Part shown: positions 38,106 to 47,691 of the stretch, one piece after another
Position numbering within the stretch: the first letter of the stretch is position 1
How the letters are laid out: the number at the start of each line of letters is the position of its first letter
Source: Daphnia pulex
Taxonomy: Eukaryota; Arthropoda; Branchiopoda; Diplostraca; Daphniidae
Direction of reading: 5' to 3'
Length of the DNA stretch: 64,000 nt
Assembly (NCBI RefSeq): GCF_021134715.1
Contig: NC_060021.1
Coordinates: 10,820,501-10,884,500, forward strand
Translations under genes and position numbers: made by a program
The notes under the pieces: model-generated
What the model saw: the letters and a program-made list of their open reading frames with translations, nothing else
Databases searched by the model: none
What the model was told of the DNA's origin: nothing

Positions 38106-38404
38106 TTTATCTTAATCTGCCTTTGAGCTGCTGCTTTCCGCACCTTAACGATGATTTTATTTTGTCGTCTTTTAGGTTGCTCGGTCGGTTGTCTTGGAGT
38201 ACTTGGCGAGGATGTTATTGGGTATGTTGTGTTGTTTGTTGGTTAAATTTTTCTTATCTAATTTAATAATCTGGTATATCTAGGTCTGACTACGGTCTAT
38301 TGGATTGTAGGAGATTTTGTTTATATACGTTTTCTTGATAAATCCCTGTTGTCGAGGTAAGAGTGGTTCCATTATTGCGTTCTTTGGCAAATGATATTTT
38401 GTAA

Positions 38405-38517
38405 AGAAATTGCTGAACACCAGATTTCTTTTTGTTCAGTTTGCAACATTAAAGCGAGTCCCTGAGGCCTTTCTTGCTTTGTTTTCTTAAAGCAAGGGGT
38501 TGGGCAACCGGATAAAT
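38405..38517 (+). ncRNA. H/ACA snoRNA, copy 2 of 2
   Basis: From the H box ACATTA (38446-38451) onward it is nearly identical to copy 1, including GTCCCTGAGGCC and AAGCAAGGGGTTGGGCAACC. The 5' hairpin differs in sequence but can still pair (GCTGAAC/GTTCAGT). The terminal box reads ATA instead of ACA (38512-38514), a tolerated variant in some H/ACA RNAs. It lies in the host intron 38357-38548. Confidence 0.75.
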
Positions 38518-38635
38518 TTCAATATTATCATCTGATTTTCTTTAATAGGGATATATGCGGTGGGACGCTGGATTTAATAGTGTCGGCCTAAGGAGTCCTG
38601 AGGTAATAGAGAGATTGATGTCAAACCTTCATTGT

Positions 38636-38705
38636 AAATTTTGTGATGACAAATGTTTCCTGTGTTTCTGATAACTATGAAGACCCACTCGAGTCCCTGA
38701 TAGTA
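38636..38705 (+). ncRNA. Box C/D snoRNA, copy 3 of 3
   Basis: Box C GTGATGA at 38642-38648, D' CTGA at 38667-38670, C'-like TGAAGA, and box D CTGA at 38696-38699. Both guide stretches match copy 1. It lies in the host intron 38603-38762. Confidence 0.85.
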
Positions 38706-38861
38706 GATAGACATGTTGGTGTAAAGAGATTAGTTTTCTCCTAACGTTATTCCATATTTTAGGTGTGTTAATTTTCGATCCGTTGCTTAACGTCTGTGGG
38801 ATGGTATGGAGTTATGAAACTTGCACAAGGTAATTTGAGTTCATATCACTTTAAATTGTTA

Positions 38862-38936
38862 CCAGTCTGATGAAAACGAGTTACCGTTTGACCTTAATGA
38901 AACCATTAATATTGGCTGTATAAAATCTGAATGTCT
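38862..38936 (+). ncRNA. Candidate box C/D snoRNA
   Basis: TGATGA core at 38868-38873 (preceded by C, not the usual purine) and CTGA at 38927-38930, in host intron 38830-38998. The guide-like stretch before D is GCTGTATAAAAT. The terminal stem is poor and no clear D' is seen. Its position, in a host intron otherwise without a guide, supports it. Confidence 0.4.
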
Positions 38937-39043
38937 ACGCTTAGACATTTACTTTGTGTTTTATAAATCATTCTAAAACTTTTTTTTTTTTCATTCAGTT
39001 TGTCGCAGTTTTGAAGGTCTTTGGATTTGGAGCGAAGTTTATT

Positions 39044-39979
39044 GTAAAGTTCCGATACAGCAGTATGGACGAAAATGTTACTGGGAAATTAGTGTCATTA
39101 TGGGAGAAATTAGTAACAATAGATAGACTTATTATCTGTTTTTGATTCTGTTTCCTTTTCCAATTGCATAATACAACATGATCACTATGTGTGTATAATC
39201 TGCCTGCTTATTTGATTATTTCATTTCTAAAACTGCTGTTCTAACAAGATGCTTGAGTTGGTTGTAACCTATAAACTCGAGTTTAAAGCTTACTTAGGCT
39301 GTTATGCACCTAAATTTTCTAATGGTACATGTGATTATTCATTTAATTATATGCCGAGTCAGATTGGGTTGTGTGGAAAGGATTTTTCACCTCCACCATC
39401 GTTTATGATTGACTTTACATTTGCTGTTGCCTTGTAGTATGTAGCCTAGTAGAATGCTACAATGAATAGGAACACATTCCGAATAACTGGCAGGTCTACC
39501 TTACCAACACTGGGTGTTATCACTTTCAGCAATCTATTCTCCAGCACTGTTGCCCAGGTGCTTAAACGTCTGGGATCACTTGCAGACAACATGAACGGAT
39601 ATCTGTCTTGATTGCCTTCTCCTCAGTGTAGAAGTTGAAGTGGCGTTCAATATCACCTTGGGGATTTCGTCTTTTTTGATGTGTGATACTGCGTGTGGCT
39701 TTTCGATGAAATTTTTCATGGAGAATATTACGTGAGTATCAAAGTTATTTGTTACCTTTGTTTGTCAGTTCTTTTCAATTGAGTGTCACCGAGTTACAGC
39801 GGACATTTCATGTTACTTTTAAAAAACGTTTCTTCTTTCTGACACTAGACAGCATAGCCTTTGATCATTTTTACCTGTCAGAATCAGTTTAGTTACGTCA
39901 ACTTTAAACATCTCTGTAGATATTTCTCAATGCTACTTCAAAAAAATTTTGGGTGATAACTGTCAGTTTTTGTTTCAGC
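39044..39979. other. Downstream part of the snoRNA host locus or intergenic
   Basis: A/T-rich sequence with a few splice-like sites (for example an acceptor near 39530) but no exon that can be defended. The open frame at 39249-39437 has no recognisable domain. Confidence 0.3.
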
Positions 39980-40368
39980 AACAAAGCTCACTTGCTAGAT
40001 TTTTAATAATATGTTTTTTTTTCTACTTCCGGTTTTCCTATTTCAGTCAGTAGTTCAGTAAATATTCATTCGACGCACAAAATAACCACATATTCGTGAT
40101 CCTCGTCGAATTTGTGGTAAAGTTCATGTTTTGTTTTGTACGTTTTCGTACTTCCGGTTTTGAAAATTTTCCTGAACTATAGTTCAGGAAAATTCTCGAT
40201 TTTGGCCAAAATCTGGATTTCGTTTAAATTACATCTAATCGACCCCAAATTTCACGTAGATCACGAATATTTGGTTTATTTTGACGACAGCTCAATGGTA
40301 GAGGCACTATCGCTTACTTCCGGTATACTTCCGGAAAATTTGCATAAAACTAGCAAATGAGCTTTGTT
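39980..40368. mobile_element. Fold-back MITE, about 389 bp
   Basis: The left terminus AACAAAGCTCACTTGCTAG (from 39980) is the near-perfect inverse of the right terminus CTAGCAAATGAGCTTTGTT (to 40368). Further inverted blocks lie inside: AAAATAACCACATATTCGTGATC-like sequence at about 40079-40101 against its inverse at about 40259-40282. The centre is a perfect 30-bp palindrome. CTTCCGG repeats occur on both arms. There is no transposase frame. It is therefore a non-autonomous fold-back element. No clear target-site duplication was seen, so the superfamily is unknown. Confidence 0.75.
40165..40194. repeat. Perfect 30-bp palindrome at the MITE centre
   Basis: The left half reads AATTTTCCTGAACTA and the right half is its exact reverse complement, with no spacer. 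It marks the symmetry axis of the surrounding inverted-repeat element and could extrude as a cruciform. Confidence 0.95.
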
Positions 40369-41420
40369 CTCTGTACTAATCTCAAGATTTCAAGCTAGGT
40401 TTAATAAAGCAAATACAAGTGCGTTGTTCAAGTTATACAAGTAGCTAAAGAACTGAATTGCTTTGAGTTTATACATGGCACATACAGAACTGCAGCTCGA
40501 TAACCAGTGCGGTAAAACATTATCGGTACCTAAATATGTAATATTTCTGTTTTTATTAAGATCTACAATTTCACTAGGATTCAAAAATTTAATGCTGTGT
40601 CTCACACAACTAAAATTTCGTTTTTGATTGTTGGGACTTGGAGTGTCAGAGTTGTCCAATAGATGACATAGGCGTCGTCGTTTTCATGTGATGGCGGATT
40701 GTTGTGTTGAGTGGTTGTCAAAAGTTTTCCTTTTTTTCCATGAAAATTATCGATGAATTCATAAGTAAATTCAAGTTTATTTCTGTGCAACTTGTTTGTG
40801 ATTTATTCCGTATGTGTGCTGGATCAAATTCAAATTCCTCAACCTAACCTGTAGGAAGGAACAGAAAAGGAAACAGTAGCATACAAGTAGCCTATCATCA
40901 CTATACCACCAAGGCACCAACTCTTTTATTAAAAATCTTCATTCTGCTGAATGCATCATACAGTTAATACAGGTAAAAACCAATAATGTCTTGGTCACAA
41001 TTGTTTAAATACTTGTTCCCAGACTTAGTTAATATTTGTCTAATTATCCGAAGTTTCTATTGATCTCGGTAGGTCACTACCCCAGTGTGGACATGTTTGT
41101 TTTTCTGAACATGTTTTTCAGCAAATAATTCATTGACGTACAAGTATTATTCTTCTTTTTGTTTTAAACTGTTATTTGATGTCATAGATTGCATTTTCTG
41201 TCATAGGGAAAGCTATGAAAAATATCATCATCTAGGCCATGGGTAATCTTCAGGTTTATTGCAGCAGCTTAAGAGAAAAATGTGAACATATGCAGGGCAC
41301 ATACCAACATGTGTTGTATTTTTCTGAATGTTAAACACAAGCAGTACTAAGGTAGGCATTAACTTTAGTTTATTGGATGAATGTTGGAATATTTATTGAC
41401 ATATTTCCTTTAGATTCAAC
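40369..41420. other. No supported gene
   Basis: A/T-rich sequence with two short minus-strand frames (40390-40790) that have no recognisable domain. The acceptor TTCCTTTAG ends at 41414, just before the start codon of the next gene, implying a non-coding first exon somewhere here. Confidence 0.35.
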
Positions 41421-42438
41421 ATGACTAACTGTTTGATGCCAAAGTTAGTTGGAACTCAACTCACTGTACATACTCTAACACAGATAACTGGTGCTGTTGC
41501 CTTTCAGCCACTGGCAGGAAAATTATTCTTTACTTCAGAAAATTGTAAGTTTAATTTTTTATCTTGACCCCCAACATTTTCTGTTAATATTATAGATTTT
41601 TATGTTGAAAGAGTTAAAAAGTCTGAAAAGCAAACTAAAAACTGTGAGTATTTGTGTCATAGGGAAAGCTGCTGGAGTAATCTGGTGTTCATGCTCATTT
41701 GATTCATTTCGTGCCACTTAGTGAAAGCCGAAAGGCATGTCGAATTCAATTGAGCCGTGCTGTCTCGAAGCAAGCAATCCAGCCGTTGCGTTCAGTCATT
41801 TGGAACAGGAATCTAATGGCTGTCAAAAGGTGGCTGACTGGCTGTGAATAATGTCCACCAGGTGCGCGAGTGTCTTCAGGGGCGAATAGCGGCCATTTTT
41901 TCCCAAGACGCAGCAGAAATGGGTTGTTGGTTGTGACGTTCCTCGCGATGAAAATTAAAAGGTATTTATTGTTAATTTCATATTGTTATTGAATGTAACA
42001 TGTTGATGTGAAAATTTACAGGTGATTCAGCACGTAGAAACCAATTTGCCAAATCATTCAACTCAGACTTGGAAGTGCCTGTACATTTCCGAAATGGCGT
42101 GCCTCGTGTGTCTCGCTGCCTGTTCTTTGGCGTACGTCTCATCCCATTCAACAGTAAAAAGTAATTATTTTGATTAAATGTCTTGCAAAAGTACTACAGA
42201 TTTAGTTAACATGACTAGAGAGTAGACCAATTTGCTCCGCTGCTATAGAAATTTTGAATCACATATCAAAGTTATTCTGTTGGACTGCGTAGTTTTCTGT
42301 TACTCTTTGTATTCTTTGGTTATAATGAGTATGCATGTGTACACAGTTGTGTTTCTCGAAAATAATTTTCTTTTCTTAAACAGGTACAACAAACACTTCT
42401 TCAACGCTGTTGGTTACCTTGTTGCAGCCAAATGGTGA
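41421..42438 (+). CDS. Small protein resembling cytochrome c oxidase subunit 7A / COX7A2L
   Basis: Four exons, 41421-41544, 41596-41643, 42022-42160 and 42384-42438, close in phase across three introns to give 121 residues, near the size of COX7A2L (about 114). The stretch FAKSFNSDLEVPVHFRNGVP resembles the COX7A pattern (F...D..VPV...GG.PD). The N-terminal AFQPLAGKL may be a mitochondrial leader. The expected transmembrane helix after that pattern is not clear in this frame: it reads RCLFFGVRLIPF. In another frame the same exon gives a hydrophobic LVCLAACSLAYV. Either this is a diverged member or the last exons contain a frame error. The inner-membrane respiratory role is family knowledge and not shown here. 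Confidence 0.45.
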
Positions 42439-43269
42439 AAGGTGTGACGAAGACAGATTGAACCATTGTATGCAGCATGCGGTTGCAGTGTAATCCAGAA
42501 GTTGCTGTGCCGTTGTAGCTGAGCTGTTCCATCTGGGTTCCTGACTTCAAAATTTTTGTGTTGTCGTTTTCATCCATGCCATGAAATTGCTCTGTGTTAA
42601 CTGCGTGCTGAAAAGTTTGATCTGTTGTCTTTCGAGTTTTCATTCAATCATGCAGTATACAACTGAGGCAACCTGATCAATATCAGGTTTGACACAGTCG
42701 AGAACTGCTAGATAAAACAAGCTTTCTGCGCCAAACAAATAATAACTTGCATATAACTTGCATCATGTTATTATCGCGGTAGAGAAAGCGACAGGCCCCC
42801 CCCCCTGGGGGCCACTGGAAAAATAAATGTGTAGATATTATAAAATAAAATTTGTATGCAATAAAATATTCAATAAATAAATAAAATAAATTTTGTTGCA
42901 ATAAAATTTTTCGCGAAATTTTTTTAAAAACTTTGTGTAAGGGGAATTTTTTTAAAATTTTTTTCAAAAACAAAAGTCTGGACTTAGCAGAAATAATAGG
43001 TATGTGAACTTTGTATTTTTTGAAAAATATTGAACTTTGTAACTTAGAAAAATATTGGTTGTTGGACTTTGAATTTTAATGATAGAAAAAAATTTATAAA
43101 AAAGAAATATTATTGGAATGTAAAACATGAGTTTGAATTTTTATTGTTGTATTTTTCAAGATCAATTGTTTGTAAGTTTACATAGCACTCAGAAATATTT
43201 TCTCACATCATGCAATTATCAGCAGCAGGAAAGGTACTTGAGAAAATAGAGAAATGGACTTGTAATTTA
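42439..43269. other. Intergenic, very A/T-rich
   Basis: Holds the 3' UTR of the preceding gene, a C run followed by a G run near 42797-42812 and A/T-rich sequence. No coding exon is supported. Confidence 0.4.
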
Positions 43270-44320
43270 TCAATCAATCTTGTATTTCAGCAATCTTTCA
43301 ACACATCCAGAGAAATACTTCAGAACTTCGGTGTATAGTTCAAAGCAGCTTAAGTAGTGGTGACATAGTCGGGAGAATTGCTGACGTAATACATATGAAC
43401 CTTGGAAGAAGTAGACGTCTTCTTCTGTGTAGTACTTGGGGGCTGCGGTGTTGTAGCTAGGTGTAGAGCAGGTCGTGGTGTAGTAAACTGGAGCATCAGT
43501 GTAGTATTTCTGTTCAACGTAGCACGAAAGGGCAGCTTCTGTGTAGTAAGTCGGGACTGCGTAATACTTGGCCGCCTCAGTTGTGGTTGTGTAGATCGGG
43601 GCAGAACTTTGGCGCTTCGGTATAGTATTCAACCGTTTTGGTGGAGTAACCAGCGGGAGCCTCGGTGTAGCAACTGGGAACAGAGTAGTATTTAAGTAAT
43701 TCGGTGCAATAAGTAGCTGAGAATAGAGTTATACTTAAGGTGTAATAGGATGGGGCAGCATGCGTAGTAATGTAGTACTCCATCGCCTAGACGGTGTAGT
43801 AATTCAGGGTAGAGTAATACTTCAGGGCGTCAGTGTAGTAACTCAGGGCAGAGTAATACTTCAGGGCGTCAGTGTAGTGGCTCGGGGCAGCGTAAGTTGT
43901 GGTATAAAACTCCGGTGCTTTAGTGGTGTAGTACTTGAAGACCTCGGTGAGGGAACTAGTCGTTGCGTAAGTTGTGTAGGAAGGTGGCGGCGTTGCGGTT
44001 TGGTTTCCGCCATACCAAGGAGACATCGCTACACCAGTGGTCAACCCAGCCATCAACGATACCACACCAAACAGGAGCACGACGCCATAGTTTACTAAAC
44101 AGTAAATAAATTTAAACATTAATATTACATATTAAAAAGCATATTAACAAATAGAAAAAACATAGAATTGATACAAAACTCAATGTAAAAATAAAAATAT
44201 TTACCCAAAATTGCGAATGGATTACACGATGAGGAATGCAGCTGGTGACAGATAGGGCACTGCAGTTCGGGCACAACTTCTTTTTTTTTTAGACGACTCC
44301 TTTTACGCACAGTAAAACTT
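43270..44320 (-). pseudogene. Tyr-rich repeat gene, copy A (decayed)
   Basis: Read on the minus strand, it codes repeats of the type YYTTTYAAPSHYTDALKYYS after a hydrophobic leader (VNYGVVLLFGVVSLMAGLTTG). The family looks like the secreted Tyr/Thr/Ala/Pro repeat proteins common in Daphnia; its function is unknown to me. Exon 1 ends near 44216 (donor GGGTAAAT) and exon 2 starts near 44100 after TTTACTGTTTAG. The place of the start codon, ATG in copy B, is TTG here. At about 43787 an in-frame TAG stands where copy B has AAG, and near 43615 five bases are missing relative to copy B, shifting the frame. The promoter remnant lacks the TATA box and initiator present in copy B. Pseudogene status is inferred from these lesions. 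Confidence 0.65.
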
Positions 44321-45367
44321 CGGGACGTAGGTGTAGTAGCTCGGGGGAGCGTAGGTTGTAGTGTAGTACTTGACCGCTTCAGTGTTGTAGTAATGCAGGG
44401 CCTTGGTGTAGTAGGTAGGGGCAGCATACATAGACGTGTAGAATCCCGGTGCCTTAGTGATACTTGGGAACCTCGGTGTAGTGAACAAGGCGTGGTTGTA
44501 ATAGGCGGCTTCTTCGGTGTAGTAATTAGGGACTGCGGTGTTGTAGCTAGGTGTAGCGCAGGTCGTGGTGTAGTAAACTGGAGCATCAGTGTAGTATTTC
44601 TGTTCAACGTAGCACGAAAGGGCAGCTTCTGTGTAGTAAGTCGGGACTGCGTAATACTTGGCCGCCTCAGTTGTGGTTGTGTAGATCGGGGCAGAGTAGT
44701 ACTTTACCGCTTCGGTGTAGTATTCGACCCTTTTTGGTAGAGTAATCAGCGGGAGCCTCGGTGTAGCAGCTGGGAACAGAGTAGTATTTAGGAAAATCGG
44801 TGCAATAAGTAGCTGAGAACAGAGTTATACTTAGGAGAATCGTTGTAGTAGGATGGGGCAGCATGCGTAGACATGTAGTACTCCGTCGCCTTGGTGGTGC
44901 AGTAACTAAGGGCAGAGTAACACTTCAGGGCGTCAGTGTAGTGGCTCGGGGCAGCGTAAGTTATGGTACAAAACTCCGATGCCTTAGTAGTGTAGTACTT
45001 GTAGACCTCGGTGCAGTAACTGGTCGTTGCGTAAGTTGCTTTTGGGTAGTATGGCGGCGGTGTTGCAGTTTGGTATCCGCCATACCGAGGAGACATCAGT
45101 ACACCAGTGGTCGACCCATCAATCAACGATACAACACTCATGAACAGCATACGACGCCTTATTAACTAGACAGTAAACAAATTCAAGATTAATATTCTAT
45201 AAGAATTTGCATATTAACAAACAGAAAATAATTGGCATTAATAGAAATCTCATATGTAACAAACAGAATATTTACCCATGGATGCGAACTGGCAATAAGG
45301 TGAAGAAGGCAGATGGTGACAGATAGGGCACAGCAGTTGTTGCCGTGTCGGAGATGCTCACTCGACT
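44303..45367 (-). pseudogene. Tyr-rich repeat gene, copy B (promoter intact, frame broken)
   Basis: A minus-strand tandem partner of copy A with the same repeats (YYTEAVKYYSAPIYTTTTEA and similar). It keeps a TATA box, an initiator and an ATG at the end of exon 1 (near 45279), joined to exon 2 at about 45168. Net one extra base in exon 2 compared with copy A brings a stop after about 16 codons. The repeat frame could start only from an internal ATG giving MLFMSVVSL. A further extra base in an AAAAAGGG run near 44738 shifts the frame again. The final codons and TAA stop fall in the decayed promoter of copy A. Sequencing error in homopolymers could explain some lesions but not all. Confidence 0.6.
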
Positions 45368-45400
45368 GATGTCTCTGGCCTTTTTCGTCTCCTTTTTATA
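45365..45400 (-). promoter_or_regulatory. Core promoter of Tyr-rich copy B
   Basis: On the minus strand TATAAAAAGG (45400-45391) is followed about 33 bases on by TCAGT (45369-45365), the arthropod TATA plus initiator arrangement. The matching place upstream of copy A reads GCGTAAAAGG, a broken TATA box. Confidence 0.7.
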
Positions 45401-45439
45401 CGATTTTTTGATCACCCTCACCTCTTAAGCCTTGCGGGT

Positions 45440-45910
45440 ATTGTACCTGTTTGATAATGATGAAACACGTCCCTTTCTCACCCAACCTCTCCGCCGTCGC
45501 ATGATACGTTCTACGTAATGATCTCCGTGACCTTCGAGCGTCAAACTGGCCTTTCCTTCTGCAGTTTGAAGTTGCTGGGGGTGGGTCGACAAAAACCAAT
45601 ATCAAAATGAATACCAAATGGTTATGGCTTGCAGCTTTTTTACCTGTTTGATAATGATGAAACACGTACCTTTCTCACCCAACCTCTACACCACTGTATG
45701 AAAAGTTTTTCGTAATGATCTCCGTGACCTTCTAGATTGAAGGACATGCAAACTGGCTTTTCCTATTGCAGGTTCACGTTGCTGGGGTTGGGACTACAAC
45801 AAAATATGAAAATGAATACCAAATGGTTATGTAACACATCCCGTTCTCACCCAACCTCTACACCACTGTAGGACAAGTTTTACGTACCTTTCCTTCTGCA
45901 GGTTGTTGTA
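45440..45910. repeat. Direct repeats of about 190 bp, three partial copies
   Basis: The segment TGATGAAACACG followed by CCTTTCTCACCCAACCTCT recurs at about 45458, 45651 and (shortened, diverged) 45834. The stretch after it (CGTAATGATCTCCGTGACC, then CAAACTGGC and GTTGCTGGGG) recurs with it. The order and spacing are kept in the first two copies. It is a local tandem duplication upstream of the Tyr-rich genes, with no coding content seen. Confidence 0.75.
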
Positions 45911-46667
45911 GACCCATCCCCAACATTAGAAGAACTAGACAGGAGTGGAATCATGATAATAACAATGCTTTGTCCTTTAATTACATTTAGAGGCCAATAT
46001 TGTGTCATCGATTCAGCAGATTGTGAACACTGAAAAGAGGTTTCGTCACGCAACATTCGTACCAGACGTTAGTGCAAACCTTGGTGCGCCATCATAGATC
46101 TGGTTGCGATCTTTTCGGTATCAACATACCGTGTAAAATTTAATTTAAACTTACAATAAATCAGGCAACTACTATTTAAGAATGAAAGGTGAAACCATGG
46201 TGATGTCGCCAGCAGTCCATGAAAGCTGTTTTTAAGAAGTTTCGTTTTCCTTGCCAGCAGTGCCTCACAAAATTAAATTCTTCAGTCGAGTAAATTATTA
46301 ATAATTTAAAAAATCAATAGAAAAATATAAATATGCATATTTGTAGAGAAGAATTCTAAAAATTCTACATACAAAATTCACTATCCAAAAAACCTGATCT
46401 GAGGGTCGGGCACTGCAAAAACACGTCAGGACATTACCATATTTATGCCATATAAATAATATAATACCATATGTAAAAAATTAAGATCCTGATTCAAATT
46501 TTTTTAAACTACTAATGGGAAAGATTCACTGTTTTAACAATGACGATTCAATATAACTAAAGACTATATATTCAATACAATATAGACTGCATGCTCCACT
46601 TGAATCAATCACACGTTTCATAAGCTAGCTGTAACAGAACCATCTGCATGATTGACAGCAATGAGGT
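45911..46667. other. No supported gene
   Basis: A/T-rich intergenic sequence between the direct repeats and the lectin-like exon. Nothing recognisable on either strand. Confidence 0.35.
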
Positions 46668-46937
46668 TTAGACTTTGCAGTGGTTTTCTATTAATTCTTC
46701 AACAGTTGAACAAAAGAATCTCCTTCCTGAACATCGACTAATAAAATCTATTGCCTTATTGCAGGGATAGTGATCATCAAAATTACTTGAATAACACTCA
46801 ATTGTTTCGCCATGGGATAAGACGTACAGCCAGCCCGTACAAGTAACAATAGACATTTCGGCAAAATGAACAGCAGTTTCGGCCCGCGTGATCAAATTAT
46901 TTGACCATGTGGAAATTATAAGCTGGAGTACGATTAC
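46668..46937 (-). CDS. Partial secreted Cys-rich protein, possible SUEL-type lectin domain
   Basis: A minus-strand exon begins after the acceptor TGAGTTTACAG (at about 46938) and reads VIVLQLIISTWSNN, a signal-peptide-like stretch. It continues with VTCTGWLYVLSHGETIECYS, a spaced PC, FISRCSGRRFFC and ENHC before a stop at 46668. The spacing of cysteines and the CSG..C element resemble rhamnose/galactose-binding (SUEL) lectin domains. The first exon with the start codon was not found, so the gene is incomplete as annotated. The open frame does extend upstream through the acceptor to an ATG at 46988. Confidence 0.4.
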   Translation of the reverse strand, partial: VIVLQLIISTWSNNLITRAETAVHFAEMSIVTCTGWLYVLSHGETIECYSSNFDDHYPCNKAIDFISRCSGRRFFCSTVEELIENHCKV

Positions 46938-46988
46938 CTGTAAACTCATGCATAAATAAGTAACATTCAGTAAATTTAAGAAAGCCAA

Positions 46989-47691
46989 ACAAGAATAAAC
47001 CCATTAATTTTCGTGACACAAAATGTAAGACACCGTACATCAGTAATATACAAATTACTGCAAATTACATTTTCACTGTATCTCGGTTCTCGGAAACAAA
47101 TCGCGGTAAATTAGTCCCTCACAAAAACAATCGCCCCACCTGGGGTCTAGAGGACATAATTTTAGCCACCTACTGACAGCCAACAGTTCATCAACGATTA
47201 CGATTGAAAGGAAAGGAACGGTTGGATTGCTTTCCAAAGCTTAACTTAACATCTGATAAGTTTGTGACAGTGCGAAATAAAAGAACAAATAAGTAAATCT
47301 TAATTTTCAAATGCTGTTTTTAAATTTCTTCAAAATTACTTTAATATCAATTTAGCAAATTTAACTGTTTAGTTGGTGAAATGATGTTAATAAGAGAAAC
47401 CATGAAAAACTCTAAATATAAAAAAAAAAAAATACTAAAGTTTTAAACTTCATTAAGAGAAAACTCTCGTCGTCTTGTGTGATGTGTCATGTGTGACACG
47501 GTCAATATTTAAAAAAAAAAATTATTCGGCAGCCAATAATAAAATGCTATCTACGCGCAGACAAAGAAAATCGCGCGTAGTGTCACAGCCCAGTCCGCCA
47601 GTCGGCAATAATTTTCTAAAAGAATAGGTTGTGTGCAGTTGTGTGAAAAGTGAAAACATCATCAGCGAATCTTGTTTCAAACATCTACAAG
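46989..47691. other. Intergenic, probable divergent promoter region
   Basis: Lies between the minus-strand lectin-like exon and the plus-strand importin gene, so it should hold both promoters. It is A/T-rich and no TATA box or initiator stands out. Confidence 0.3.

Larger units (their letters stand above)
35960..39043 (+). ncRNA. snoRNA host gene (UHG/GAS5-like), multi-exon, apparently non-coding
   Basis: A chain of short exons with good GT-AG boundaries: (start unclear)-36053, 36387-36474, 36899-36961, 37179-37237, 37407-37517, 37687-37748, 37942-37998, 38176-38221, 38284-38356, 38549-38602, 38763-38829 and 38999-39043, perhaps with one more at 36654-36721. No open frame runs across the exons. 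Nearly every intron of about 160-220 bp between 36962 and 38998 carries one snoRNA-like sequence, while the 62-bp intron 38222-38283 carries none. This is the layout of snoRNA host genes such as U22HG and GAS5, where spliced exons are by-products and introns release guide RNAs. The 5' end and any exons after 39043 are uncertain. There may be further guides in the introns at 36054-36386 and 36475-36898. Confidence 0.75.

Noticed and set aside
41662-41830. Open stretch in the COX7A-like intron reading HLIHFVPLSESRKACR
   Set aside because: Joining it to exon 2 would need an 18-base intron, and in the matching frame a stop comes after about 19 codons.
43402-45165. Plus-strand Val/Gly-rich frames (for example starting MEEVDVFF and MRSNVVLH)
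   Set aside because: They are antisense readings of the Tyr-rich repeats, whose TAC-TAC codons become GTA-GTA on the other strand.
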